Assembly (NCBI GenBank): GCA_022496205.1 | Contig: WTXD01000006.1 | Span: 62,001-126,000, forward strand | Source: Gloeopeniophorella convolvens | Taxonomy: Eukaryota; Basidiomycota; Agaricomycetes; Russulales | Reading direction: 5' to 3' | DNA length: 64,000 nt | Shown: piece after piece, positions 32,250 to 42,984 of the stretch | Numbering within the stretch: the stretch's first letter is position 1 | Layout of the letters: every line of letters starts with the position of its first letter | Notes under the pieces: generated by a model | The model's input: the letters and a program-made list of their open reading frames with translations, nothing else | The model's database searches: none | What the model was told of the DNA's origin: nothing | Position numbers and translations under genes: made by a program

Positions 32250-32600
32250 CGCCCAGCTGGCAAGGGCACGCTCGCACGCCGTGTCGCGCGAGGGGTCAGC
32301 GCCTCCCGGCCACAGCTCAAGCAGAGGCGCCTCGCGCGATTCGGTGGGGTGGTGGCCGTCCGGTCTGAGGCGCACTGGCGCGCGTGAGCGCGACGCCTTG
32401 CTCCCATGTTCTCATGCGTCCGTCACGCATCATGCATCATGGCGGGCCAGGTGACCCTCTCTTAAGCTTGTTGACTGTATGTACGACACGACTGTCAAGC
32501 GTGGTCCGTCGTAGATAAGATAGTACTTTGGTATACCAACGTTCATTCCTTCCTTACTTACTATTTGCAACAACAATGTCCACGAGGCCTGTCAGATCTT
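32250..32600 (+). repeat. Duplicated segment R2a with eight-codon mini-ORF
   Basis: Closely matches 35155-35475. It looks like a promoter: GC-rich upstream part, GGTATACC (about 32531), a pyrimidine-rich stretch (CATTCCTTCCTTACTTACT) and then CAACAATG in good context at 32576. The reading frame is only MSTRPVRS and then TAA. In the second copy it is MSMRPIRP and then TAA, the same length. It ends at the junction with the CDC37 stub. Confidence 0.7.
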
Positions 32601-32697
32601 AACAAAACTAGGGTCGGTGCGGATCGGAGCGCAGGGCGTTGGCGGGACGCGGGGTACGCACTTCGAGCTGGCCCCACTCGGAGTAGTTGAGCGGCAT
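32601..32697 (-). pseudogene. CDC37 5' stub (first exon and part of intron 1)
   Basis: Minus strand: ATG at 32697, MPLNYSEWGQLE, then the GTGCG donor and about 50 bases of intron 1, where homology ends and R2a begins. It retains the divergent arrangement with membrane gene G. Twelve codons only, so no function beyond possibly promoter activity. Confidence 0.85.
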
Positions 32698-33587
32698 GAC
32701 GGTGTGCGCGCGGTATCGATGGCGCGGTTGAAGAGCGCAGAACTGAGCACTGCAGCTAAGTGAGCAGATTTACCGCTCCTTGTGTGCGTGCCTGCGCGCA
32801 CCTTCCGCGGCTTTCCCGGTGGAGCCGCAACCTCACGCGTACGTGGCAAGCGCCGGCAGTCGAACGGTCGATTGCGAACGTAAGCGCTTCAGCCCCCGTC
32901 CGCGACACCACCGTGACGGGACCATTGACGGCCACTGCATTTCACTTTCGTTACACTCGTTCTATTGAGGAAGAAATTCTCTATACCTTTCCACAGGAAT
33001 CTGGACATTCCATACGGCAATCTGATCCCTTATTTGAACGCCCAGTTCAAGAGTCCCCGAAGGTTGAGTCAGCTCGTCTTCACCTGTCTGGCAATGGCAG
33101 CAGCCAACGCGAACGTCACTTACTTACCCTCTGAGTCTGAGTCACTACGCCAGATCTCTTACTGATCGGACCACGTATGGGGTTTCGAAGGTTTTCGGCC
33201 CCCAAGAGCAAACAAGTACGACCATGCTACATCGGCGTCACCAACATGTCGGCACGCATTTTCGTTCTCGGGTTCCATAGTCGGCGCCGGCCACCTTCAT
33301 TCGAGCTTATTGCCCGTCTGAGGGGCTGTAGCGCCGCATCTTTATTGGGTTACTCTATAGATGTTGATCAAAGCCGTGACATGCGGCGCGTGTCCAAGGC
33401 TGGTGTGCAGGGTCATCTCTCCACCATCGCTAGTCTCCGCTGCTGACCTTATGCTGATCGCAGAAGACAGTCGCTCCGCTCGTTGGAGCTCCTGCTTATA
33501 CTTAGCCAACTGCCGTCGTCTCTCATCTGCCTTCAACTATCTCTGCTCTTTCTTCCTCGCTGCTGCCAGTATCTGATTTCCGAAGAA
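32698..33587. promoter_or_regulatory. Bidirectional upstream region, CDC37 stub / membrane gene G
   Basis: Colinear with 15699-16629 for most of its length. The TATA-like TCTCATAAAG of other copies is not recognisable (the region reads CCATCGCTAGTCTCC), so this gene may use another promoter. Confidence 0.5.
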
Positions 33588-35006
33588 ATGGCACCCATGT
33601 TGCTACGCTGGACTATGGTCCATGACATCAGCGAAACATTCTTCTTCGGTGCGTACCGCTATGGTGTACCGACATGGTCCTCTGGCGCTAAAACAATGTA
33701 GTACAGGAATATACACAGTTCTTTTCGTATTCTCGACAGTTTTCGTGCTGTGAGTTCTCGTTACCGAGCTCTCAGTCAAAGAAGTCCACCTTATCACACA
33801 CCCCTCAAGCTCGAAACAAGGGCGCACGCGGACGCGGAACCTAGTGCTCGCTGCGTCCGTCGCCATGTATGTTGTCTCCGCGACACATTGGGCCATCGGC
33901 ATAGCACTTCTCGTGAAGGCTGCGAGCGACTCCAACAACTCTGTTTCCGAGATCGTCCTGACCGGGCCCCTCGAGCTGCTTGCCTTTGGTTACCTACCTT
34001 CAATTAGCGTATGTCCTTTCCAGGTGATCTTCCGCTCGGACGAATGCTGACCGGAGCACAGTGTGTCCTGGGCGACGCCATTGTCGTCTGGCGAGCATGG
34101 GTCTTGTGGGAACGCCGCTACGACTTGTTCATCCCTCCAATCCTGTTTCTCATAGGTACCATTGGTAAGTCTCGTCTAGTGACGAGAGTCCTGCCTCGAT
34201 CTGTTATGCTTACACATCCAACTACTAGCGACCTCTGTAACTAGCGCAGTGCTCACCTTCAAGGGCGCCAGCAGAGACACGTGGCAGGAGGGCGACACCC
34301 CTGTCCGGTTTGGGTACATCATCTATGGTCTCATCATCCTGACCAACCTCTGGGCGACTGGCTTGATCTGCATCAGAGCATGGTGCGCGCCTCCCACTTG
34401 CATGAGGTGTCCCCCGCTCACCAACATGCTGCACCTCTCAGGCAGCACAGGCGTTTCCTACGATCGGTCATGGGAAAGAGCACTCCGAAAACCAGAGCAG
34501 AGAAAGCACTTGCATTTCTGATCGAATCAGGTGTCATATACCTCTGCTTTTGGGTACGCCGAACACCTTCATGGTTATCTCACATGTAGATTGACACCCT
34601 GGTGCACGTAGGTAACATATCTCGTTCTGACCAGGCTCAAGTCCAATCATGGGCTGCTCATAGACAGCGCCGTCGTCGTCCAGATTATCGTAAGCTCTCT
34701 GATCTTTCATTGACCATACGAGAGGCCAACATTTGTTACTAGGGCATATACCCGACCGTCATCGTCGTCATGGTCACCATGCGACTCAGCACTGCCGATG
34801 TACTGGAGTCACAGCCCAGCCGCCCTGAGCAGCTCGCGCCGCCCCCATCTATTCTGTTCACGTCGCGGTCTCTACAGCCAGTGTCATTCGACAGCAGTAC
34901 CTCCGACACCTCCGACATTTCATCTCCCATGGAAGTGTATCATCGCAAGCACATGCACCAGCATTCATGCATCGTGCATCAAACGAAAGACCGGCCTTCA
35001 CAGTGA
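33588..35006 (+). CDS. Seven-helix membrane protein, tandem copy G (intact)
   Basis: Eight exons in the shared phases. Start MAPMLLRWTMVHDISETFFF (Ser replaces the Cys of CET); LVLAASVAMYVVSATHWAI; a longer loop AASDSNNSVSEIVLTGPLE; VLGDAIVVWRAWVLWERRYDL; FLIGTIATSVTSAVLTF; YGLIILTNLWATGLICIRAW; LAFLIESGVIYLCFW; GIYPTVIVVMVTMRLS; stop at 35006. Exons 4 and 6 are nearly identical to copy B. No frame lesion seen. It is the last member of the array. Confidence 0.85.
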
Positions 35007-35154
35007 CCATGGAACGTGCAGCGAGACCTCGCACAGAGACATCAGTTAAAAGCGAGCGATCATGTAGGGTCAGCCCAATATCAGAGGAAAATCAGGGAAA
35101 GCCTGAGGTTATATAACGTTGCTAGCATCACTGGCGTCGTTATCGTCAATTAGG

Positions 35155-35475
35155 CACGCTCGCACGTCGTGTCGCGGGCGGGGTCAGCGCCTCTCGGCTA
35201 CAGCTCAAGCAGGGGCGCCTCGTGCGATTCAGCGGGCTGGTGGCTGTCCGGTCTGAGGCGCGTGGGCGCAACGCCTTGCTCCCATGTTCCCGTGCGTCCG
35301 TCAGACATCATGGCGGGCCAGGTGACCCTCTCTTGTTGACTGTATGTACGACACACGACTGTCACGCATGATTCATCATAGATAGGGTTGTACTTTGGTA
35401 TACGAGCATTCGCTTCCTTCCTTGCTATTACCACAACAATGTCCATGAGGCCCATCCGACCTTAACCAAAAGTAG
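35155..35475 (+). repeat. Duplicated segment R2b with eight-codon mini-ORF
   Basis: Second copy of R2 (see 32250-32600), with the ATG at 35439. It marks the right edge of the duplicated array; the dienelactone hydrolase gene begins about 45 bp further on. Confidence 0.7.
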
Positions 35476-35520
35476 GCATGTGAAACTGAGAGGAAATGCG
35501 CCGGCCAGCAGGGTCGCACA

Positions 35521-36716
35521 TCACAGCGTCTTCTTGAACCACGCTATGGTCTGCTCGAGCGCGCCCTCGTACCCGGCTTTGACTTCTGGCACCGCGAGGT
35601 TTGGTCGGCACGCGAACCCGTGGGTGGTCCCTGCGCAGAGCAGCGGTGCGTGAGAGGCACGTTATGAGACGGAAGGGTTCGTGAGCGCACCGTCCCAGAC
35701 TTTGAACTCGTACTCGACGGCGTCGGGCCTGCCCTCCTGTTCCTTGAACGCGGCGCGCGCGTCCTCGGCATTTTTTGGCTTAAAGCCCATGTCCTCTGTA
35801 TCAATGGTCAGCTCCATGGCACGCTAACTTGAGAGGCATGATGTCGCTCGCCTTGAGCCAGTGCCCAGGAGGTCGGGACCTGAAGTAGCAAAGAGTGAGA
35901 TGGAGCCGTGGCACGAGCAGCACAAGTGGAGGGTCACCTTGATAGCGCGGAGCTGCGCTGCGCTGATGCCCCCGGGGTGCGTAATGACGATCGTGTTTAC
36001 CAAGTCGGTCGCGCCGAGCCGCGCCGCCATGACCCCGCCAAAGCAGTATCTGTCCGCCGGTGCGCCGTCATCCTGACTGTCGCGTACACTCAGGGCAGTC
36101 GAGAACACGCACCCAACAGCGCCGATCCGCTCGTAGCCCTTGTCAGCTTTGATCTTTGCGATGAACTGCGGGTGCGTGTCAGCGGGTCCTGTGGGCGCGT
36201 GTGAAAGGCCGTGCGGGGCATACGCACCTCGCGCACCCGCGGCTCGGCGACAGAGGGGCGGTGGGCGATAAGTTTGTGGGCTGAGAAGAGGGCGTTAAGG
36301 ACGAGGCGTATCGTGGCCCACCACGACATCTTGACACCCGCGCGGTCGGGCACGTATGGTTCGAGCTGCTCCACCCTGAGCGGTGGACTGCCTGTGCGCG
36401 ACATCAGCCAGGATGTACCAAGGCTTCCTTATCAGCGCACGCGCAGAGTGCTGCAGGGAGCGCGGCACGCACCGGCGAAGAGATCGGGCACCCAGACGTC
36501 GATGCCGAGCTCCTCGGCAAAGTGGTCCGCGATGATGCGCGGGTTTGGGAGTGGAAGGCCAAAGATGTCGGTGAGGAGGACGACCGCCTTCTTCTCGCTG
36601 CCCGTAGGCTTCGCGTCCTCGAGGGGCGGGGCAGGGGAGAAGTAGGCGGTGCCTTCGGTGGTGCCCTTTGGCTCGCCGGGGAGGATGAAGCCCTTGTAGC
36701 AGTCGGGACAGCTCAT
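35521..36716 (-). CDS. Dienelactone hydrolase family protein
   Basis: Alpha/beta-hydrolase that opens cyclic esters such as dienelactones in aromatic catabolism; cytosolic. The start MSCPDCYKGFILPGEPKGT (36716) is typical of fungal members. Then VLLTDIFGLPLPNPRIIADHFA, VPDLFAG, an intron, the lid region WWATIRLVLNALF, the nucleophile elbow GYCFGGVMAARLGA (Cys nucleophile, split by an intron after the first Gly), VITHPGG, a segment with EDDMGF, and the catalytic His in THGFACRPN near the end; stop at 35521. All three catalytic positions appear to be present. At least four short introns; the exact splice after VPTSWALA is unclear. Divergent from the amidohydrolase gene, 267 bp apart. Confidence 0.88.
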
Positions 36717-36983
36717 GGCGGAAAGGTTCGAGTATTAGGTATGCAGGGGAAGGGATGTGATGTATATAAATGGTCCATGTGAGGCCGTGGTCGTGAGTGC
36801 GGAACTTGGAAGCCGAGTGTGCGCGTCAGCCGCAGACCGGGAGAACTGCGGGACGCGGGACACGGCCAGGAACTGCCGGCCACCGATGGCGCGTCCCCTC
36901 GCCGTCGGCGCTGACTCGCCCAATTTATAGCGGTGATTAAGTTCACCGCTGCCCCTCACACAACCACCATTGTCTGTTTGGCC
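36717..36983. promoter_or_regulatory. Divergent promoter region, hydrolase / amidohydrolase
   Basis: 267 bases between opposite start codons. ATATAAAT at about 36764 could serve as a TATA box for the minus-strand hydrolase. Confidence 0.45.
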
Positions 36984-38770
36984 ATGCCGTCCCACAGCGA
37001 CGATTTGGTTATAGAACGCGTGCACCTCGCAGTCGAGGACGAGGACCCCGGCGCCCTCTACGACGTCCATTGCTCCCGCGGCCGCGTCGTCCGCGTGCAG
37101 CGCCTCCCGCGCGGCCACTGGGAGCGCTTCATGCTCTGGTGGGGCGATAGCTGGTACACCTTTGGCGCGGAGTGCATCGATGCAGGCGGTCGCGGGATCC
37201 TGCTCCCCTCGTACGTGTGTCCCCGTGCGTGCGCCCAGCGCTTCCTGGTAATCCCTCCGTCCCGGCACCTGCGGGGTGCCGCTGGTTATGCAGCCTGTGC
37301 CACGCGCACATACACCTCGACAAATGCTTCTTGTTTGACCAGCCGGGGCACCCGCCGCTGCGAACTGGGTGCGTAACGACGTCCCGCCGGACGCGTGTTC
37401 TGTGTGATCAACGCGTCCCATCAGAGACTTCCAGGAAGCGCTCCAGGTGACCAGCGAGGCGAAGGCTAGATTCTTCGAGTTTCGAGACGACGCTTACGCG
37501 CGCGGACGTCGACTGATTGTCCAGAGCATCATGAACGGCGTCACCGCTATGCGGGCGCATGTTGAAGTAGATGAGATCGTCGGCCTCCAGTGCCTCAAAA
37601 CTGCGCTGAAACTGAAGAGGGAGTTTAGGAATCGCTGCGAGATACAAATCGCTGGTGTGTATAGGGTATCGGCGTACGTTCAAGGCACATCGTACTGATC
37701 ACCTCGTCCCAGTGTTCGCACAAGATCCTCTGTTCGAGTCTACGCTCGCCAAGACATCAGGCGCAAACTACGAATTCCTGAGAGACGCCGCCCGTACACC
37801 TGGTGTATCCGCCATCGGCTCTGCCCCGTATGTGGAGCGTACCCGTGCTCAAGGAGAGCAAAACATTGCCCTCGTGCTGCAGCTCGCGCGAGACTACGGA
37901 CTTCTCGTCGACTTTCACCTCGACTATGACTTGAACCCGTCAAAGACACCACTCATCCATCACCTTCTCCAGCTCGTCCGTGCCCAAGATGTGAAGCCAG
38001 AAATGATCACCATTGGGCATGGCACCCACTACTCCCTCTTTTCCGAATCGGAATGGGATGCCTTCCGCCAGCAGATCAGCGGCCTCCCTGTCTCCCTCGT
38101 CGCTCTCCCGCAGAGCGACCTGTACATGATGGGACGTACCAAGGATCCCAGCCGGCTCGCTCCGCGCGGCACCTTGCCTGTGCCGTTCATTGCCTCGATT
38201 GGCCTGAACATCGCGCTGAGTGTGAACAATGTCGGCAACGCGTTCACCCCGCAGGGCTTCCCCGACCCACTTGCGTTGTGCACGCTGGGCGTGGCGACGT
38301 ACCAAGACGCGACCGTCGAGACGTGCCGTCTTCTTCTTGTGCGTCTGCCCCCGCTGTGCCTCTTATTGCCGAGTACTTACGACCTATCACCGCCCATTTA
38401 GAAAAGCGTCAGCGTCGCGTCCAAGGCCGCAATCGGCCTCGGCGGAGACGGCGCAGGCCTCGTCATCAGGGAAGGCCAGACGGCAGACTTTGTGCTCCTG
38501 CACGACAACAACACGGTGCAGTCGGCCGTGCTGCGCCCCTCGTACGCGCGGACGACCATCCGCAATGGCGCGGTGATCGCGAAGCGGCGCGTGTCGCGCT
38601 GGCTGCGGCCGCAGCACGAGACAGAGGAGGACACGACGGACGTTGGCCGCCGGGGCGACCTGGTCGGCTGGGCGATAACGGAGGGCATCGTGATGCTGTT
38701 CTCGCTCGCGATGCAGGCGATGCGGCGATATGTACACGTCGAGATTCACCACTACGAGCGATTGCGCTAG
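36984..38770 (+). CDS. Cytosine-deaminase-like metal-dependent amidohydrolase
   Basis: Zinc- or iron-dependent hydrolase of the amidohydrolase superfamily; the substrate is unknown (cytosine or other cyclic amidines/amides). Start MPSHSDDLVIERVHLAVEDE. After the first intron comes the metal site LCHAHIHLDKC (HxH plus DK, cytosine deaminase type). Later ligands: RAHVEVDEI, LLVDFHLDYD and IGHGTHYSLF; LSVNNVGNAFTPQG gives the catalytic Asn/Asp region. C-terminal strands: GLVIREGQTADFVLLHDNN and TTIRNGAVIAKR. It ends in a predicted C-terminal helix (AITEGIVMLFSLAMQAM) that is unusual for the family. Four introns (near 37209, 37372, 37652 and 38341) were placed by GT-AG and frame. Roughly 480 residues. 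Confidence 0.82.
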
Positions 38771-39238
38771 GGCGCAGCGCGCGTGCGCGATATGTCGGGG
38801 AGATGGCGCGAAATGACATATGCGGGGGCCTCGAGCACCCGGTATCACCGCTCGGGCTTATGAGTGCGGGAACCCTGCTCTTTTAAGACGGTTTTGCTGT
38901 CGGTGTTGGCGCTGCCGCGGGCTGCCGATGCCTTCGTTGGCTCCCGCGCCGTCCCAGGTGGGGGTTATCTGCTCCCGTGCTCCTTCGTCCAAGGGGTTCG
39001 ACCCACTCGGGGATCGCTGACTGTGTCCGGGGTGCCGCAATAGCGAGTCATATTCTGAGCAGCGGTGGCAATGTTCTACAGGCTGTCACGCAACGATGTG
39101 CCGGCGCCAAATTTGGCTCAATAAGCATCATTCCGAGTGCTCTATACAATGAATCATCACAAAGCATCCCAGAGATAAAAGGCCCTGCGTGCGGGCTCGA
39201 AATGCAGAATACATCTATCCTTCGCACCACCAGCATCC
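38771..39238. other. Intergenic region
   Basis: 468 bases, no gene seen. It should contain the promoter of the downstream oxidoreductase gene; AGATAAAAGG at about 39171 is a possible TATA-like site. Confidence 0.4.
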
Positions 39239-40197
39239 ATGGCCACTGCAGTCTTCGCCGCGCCGCACGACGTGCCCACCACGCTCAACTACTTTGGCTC
39301 GACCAAGGACGGCAAGCCGCCGTACAACTTTACGTACGAGCCGACGCCGGACGGGGTCCCGCAGACGAACATTGCGCCCGAGACGTACGACTCTGTCGTG
39401 CACGACGTCCGCGGTAAGGAGGACACGGTCTCGCTCGACACGAACGGCTTCGCGTTCGTGAAGCACGTCAGCGCGGAGAAGGACTTTACGGATGAAGAGG
39501 CGATCACGACCAAGTACTACAAGGAGGTCGAGGAGCTGCTCAAGGAGCACGTCGGCGCGAAGAAGGTCGTCATCTTTGACCACACGATCAGGTACGCGGG
39601 TGGTGGCGGTGGCCCACCCCGCAGCGCGCTGACGCAGTATTGCGCGTAGGCGGGGCTCCTCAGGTACTTATGGCAAGGACGGCCCCCAGCAGCGCGGCCC
39701 AGTGGTACGTCCCTCAGCACGCAGGAACGCAGGAGACACTGAGCCATACCCCCCAGACGCGCGTGCACGTCGACCAGACATACGCCGCGAGCTTGGCGCG
39801 CGTGCGCCGACACGCGCCCGAGGACGCGGAGCGGCTGCTCCAGGGCCGCGTGCGCATCATCAACGTCTGGCGGCCGATCGGGAACCCCGTCGCGCACCAC
39901 CCGCTCGCGGTCGCGGACTGGCGCACGCTCGACCCCGCGACAGACCTGATCTCGACACGGCACATCTACCCGGACCGCGAGGGCTCGACGTTCAGCGTGC
40001 GCTACAACCCGGCGCACCGGTGGTACTACATCAACGCGCAGACGCCCGAGGAGGTGACGCTGATTAAGTGCTTCGACTCGGACGAGGGTAAGGCGCGGCT
40101 CACGCCGCACAGTGCGTTCCTCGACGCGACGAGCCCGAAGGATGCGCCGCAGAGGCAGTCGATCGAGGTACGCTGCTTGGTGTTCGACCAGGAGTAG
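39239..40197 (+). CDS. CmcJ/AsaB-type hydroxylase/desaturase family protein
   Basis: Family related to cephamycin CmcJ, NvfI and AsaB, often found in secondary-metabolite loci and treated as putative non-heme iron oxygenases. Exons 39239-39590, 39650-39704 and 39757-40197. N-terminus: TTLNYFGSTKDGKPPYNFTYEP. Then VVHDVRG, FVKHVSAEKDF, VVIFDHTIR with RGPV from the short exon 2, and the family core HVDQTYAASLARVRRH, RVRIINVWRPIGNPVAHHPL, RWYYINAQTPEEVTLIKCFDS, TPHSAFLDAT. About 282 residues, a normal length. The His/Asp positions expected for iron binding (HVDQT and others) are present. No other biosynthetic backbone gene is nearby, so the pathway is unknown. Confidence 0.85.
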
Positions 40198-40420
40198 AGG
40201 ATGGGTCGGAGCGCTACGCGCGAGAGGGTTTCTGGGCTCGACATGATATATGCTGTATTTCTTTGACCGTCTTGAATCGATTTGTTGTATGCTGTAACAT
40301 GCGAGGCCGGTGACCAAAAGAAATCGCGTGCCATAGATGTCGATTATGGTAAGAGTTACAGTCATGTCTCCAGAGAGAGATCTATACTTTTACACATCTG
40401 CGTCAGCTTACATCGCGCTC

Positions 40421-41759
40421 CTACGCATCAACAGCCTCTGGGACCTGCGCGCCATCCAGACCATTGGCGTATTGGAACTGTTCAGAGTTCTCATACTGCG
40501 ACTGTTAAGTGCTAGGTCCCCAGAGACAGAGAGGCGTTATACGTACCTCATACATATCCAGCGCCACTTGACAACTTTCCCTGACCACAACCGGCGCGTC
40601 CTCTCTCGTCATATATTCCTTGAGGTGCGGGAATACTTCTGGCGTAGCGATGCCTCCCAGGGCCTCGGCCGCCTCGTGCCGCACCATATCGGACTCCTGG
40701 GGATTCTGGAGGACTTGCAGGAGAGACGGAACGGAGTGGGGGGAGAGAAGCTGCCCAAAGACAAACGCGATCTCGTGTCTGACCGAACGCAATGATGAAC
40801 ACTCAGCGAGCGGCGCGAGATGGGAAACACGCTCACTTGAAGAGCGCGCTGTCGTCGGAGAAACCCGCAGCGAGCGCATCGACGGCTGCGGGCGTGCCGA
40901 TGTTGCGCAGCGCGAACATCGCGCGATAACGGTCGAACAGAGGGAGCTGCGTGTCAAGGAGCTTCGCGCGTAGATCTGATACGCTGGAATCCGCCAATGC
41001 CTCCGGCTTGGGCTTGCCGGCAAGCAGGCCAGAAGTGGCGGGGGCGGGATCGATGGATGTGTATGTCCTGGCGTTTCCGATCAGCAAGCACGCGTAGAAA
41101 GTAGCCGCACACATACTGAAGTTCGTCTGATGTGCTCGCGCGGTGCCGCTGCCCCTCCTCAGAGTTGTCCCACTCGATCTTGGCCAGCGCAATCTCGCAG
41201 GTCTCGCGCACGGAGCGGTTCGAATCGCTCAGGTATTTCCTGAGCACAGGGAGAGAAGCGCTTGAGGAGATGGCTCCCATCGCCTCTGCTGCCTGCTGCG
41301 GTGAGAAGCACGTCCTCACATGGGCAACCACGCAGACGGAGCACTCACTTCATGCCGCACCATCGGATCCTCTTGCTCGTTCGCCAGCACTGATTCGAGA
41401 GTCGGCAGTGCCGATGCGTCCTTTACCTGACCCAGGCAGTAGGCTAGCTCGTGCTTGAGCAATGCCGATGGATCCTGGAACCCTGGGCAGTCGTCAATGG
41501 CCATACGGCATCGCAGATGACGGAGCACCGGACCTTTTGAGATGATGCGGATGGCTTCCTCGCTCTTGAGCGCCTTGAGCGTAAACAGGGCCCTGAACCT
41601 GTTGTGCAGAGGCACATTCCCCGAGGTGTTGAGGAGCGAGGCCTCGAGATTGCTGAGCTCTGTCTGGGAGACGTTGAGCATGGTGATGCACGCAGAGCAG
41701 AAGACGATTTGCTGATTGCCAAATCCGGACACACTCTCATTTGAATCTTCCGCCGCCAT
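40421..41759 (-). CDS. LIA1: Deoxyhypusine hydroxylase
   Basis: Non-heme di-iron HEAT-repeat enzyme that completes hypusine on translation factor eIF5A. All four His-Glu iron-ligand pairs are visible: [35 protein letters not shown] and [12 protein letters not shown], in two four-repeat halves joined by a linker. The C-terminus [13 protein letters not shown] ends at 40421. Several introns interrupt the gene (for example near 41300, 41500, 40830, 40540). Start: the frame is open to an ATG at 41759, but [17 protein letters not shown] at 41681 fits the family's usual N-terminus better. If the upstream ATG is used, its start codon overlaps that of MRT4 on the other strand. Confidence 0.9.
41682..41757. 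promoter_or_regulatory. Very short bidirectional start region DOHH / MRT4
   Basis: At most 76 bases separate the preferred DOHH start (41681) from the MRT4 start (41758); with the alternative DOHH start the two ATGs share the palindrome CATG at 41757-41760. Both promoters must overlap the opposite 5' end. Confidence 0.6.
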
Positions 41760-42767
41760 GCCAAAATCTAAGAGGCAGAAACTCGGTCAGTCTCCGTCGC
41801 TCGACGGTGCAACAGAGGTCGCTGATGGTCATCTGCAGTATCGCTGACGAAGGTCGAGAAAAAGACCAAGGCACAAAAGGGCGCCCAGATTACAGACGTA
41901 CGCACGCATGGCGCGCTCTATTTTCCGACTCTGAGACGTCCTCTCTCCGTGCATAGCTCCAGGCCAACATAGAAAAATGGCGGTACTGCTGGCTTTTCGA
42001 GGTCGGTAATATGCGCAATTCGCATCTCAAAACAGTCCGGAGATTGTGGAAAGAGTGGGTTTCCCGTCCGAGCGCCATCTACAGGCTGATGCAAATGTCT
42101 CGCGCGCAGCTCTGCACGATTATTTTTCGGAAGAGGGGCCTTGATGGCCAAAGCACTGGGTACGACGCCAGAGGAGGAGTACCGGCCAGGTCTGGCACCG
42201 CTAGCCAGGGTACGAACGTTCCTTCTCACGTTGGCCATCTACATCGTGCTCAATGGTACCATCGCTCAGCAAATAAAAGGGCAAGTCGGTCTGATGTTCA
42301 CCGACACCGAGCCCCAGGAGGTCATCGATTGGTTCAAAGACTTCCACCAACCCGACTTTGCGCGGTCTGGGAACCGCGCGGCACGGACGGTGATCCTGCC
42401 CGTTGGTCCGGTCATGCAGCACCATTCTGACCCGCCGGAACCGTTCCCGCACAACGAGGAACCCCAGTTGCGCAAACTCGGCCTGAGCACAGTCATGCGG
42501 AAGGGTGTTCCCACGTTGGAGAGCCCGCACAAGCTGTGTGAGAAGGGCAAAGTGCTCACAGCGGAACAGGCACAGCTGCTCAAGCTGATCGGCGAAAAGA
42601 TGGTTGAATTCCGGGTGGGCCTCAAGGCGCGGTGGGACTCTACGACGGGGGAGGTCGAGCAGGTTACGGACCCGAGCGTGACGCTCGCACCTGACGACGG
42701 GGAGGCGGAGGCGGGCGCGGGCGAGAGCGACGGGGCGGAGGACGAGCCTGAGGAGATGAGCGAATGA
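41758..42767 (+). CDS. MRT4: Ribosome assembly factor MRT4
   Basis: Nucleolar uL10-like protein that holds the P0 site on pre-60S particles. Exon 1 is MPKSKRQKL at 41758, then SLTKVEKKTKAQKGAQITD, NIEKWRYCWLFEVGNMRNSH LKTVRRLWK, SARLFFGRGALMAKALG TTPEEEY, an intron, QIKGQVGLMFTD, EVIDWFKDF, PDFARSGNRA, TVILPVGPV, LRKLGLSTVMRKGVPTLES and LCEKGKVLTAEQAQLLKLIG, all in family order. The C-terminal Asp/Glu-rich tail ends at 42767. Four or so GT-AG introns of ordinary length were placed by frame. Head-to-head with the hypusine gene. Confidence 0.93.
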
Positions 42768-42984
42768 GGCCGGGCTGCGTGTGACCTCGGAGGTACTCAG
42801 CATCTCGCGCCATTCTCACTCTTCCTGTTCGCGACAACGTCGATCGATAACATCTCCATCTCATATGTAAAACGGGCGACACGCCCTTCACAAATTCATG
42901 TGGTTTCCCCGCGCGGCTCTCTTCGGCTTTGCCGCCCAGCTCCCCTTCATCTCGCCCCCTGCGATACACCCCCCTCAGTACAAC

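Noticed and set aside
38053..38886. 277-residue Arg-rich plus-strand open frame
   Set aside because: Alternative frame over the amidohydrolase exons; the real frame has metal-binding motifs.
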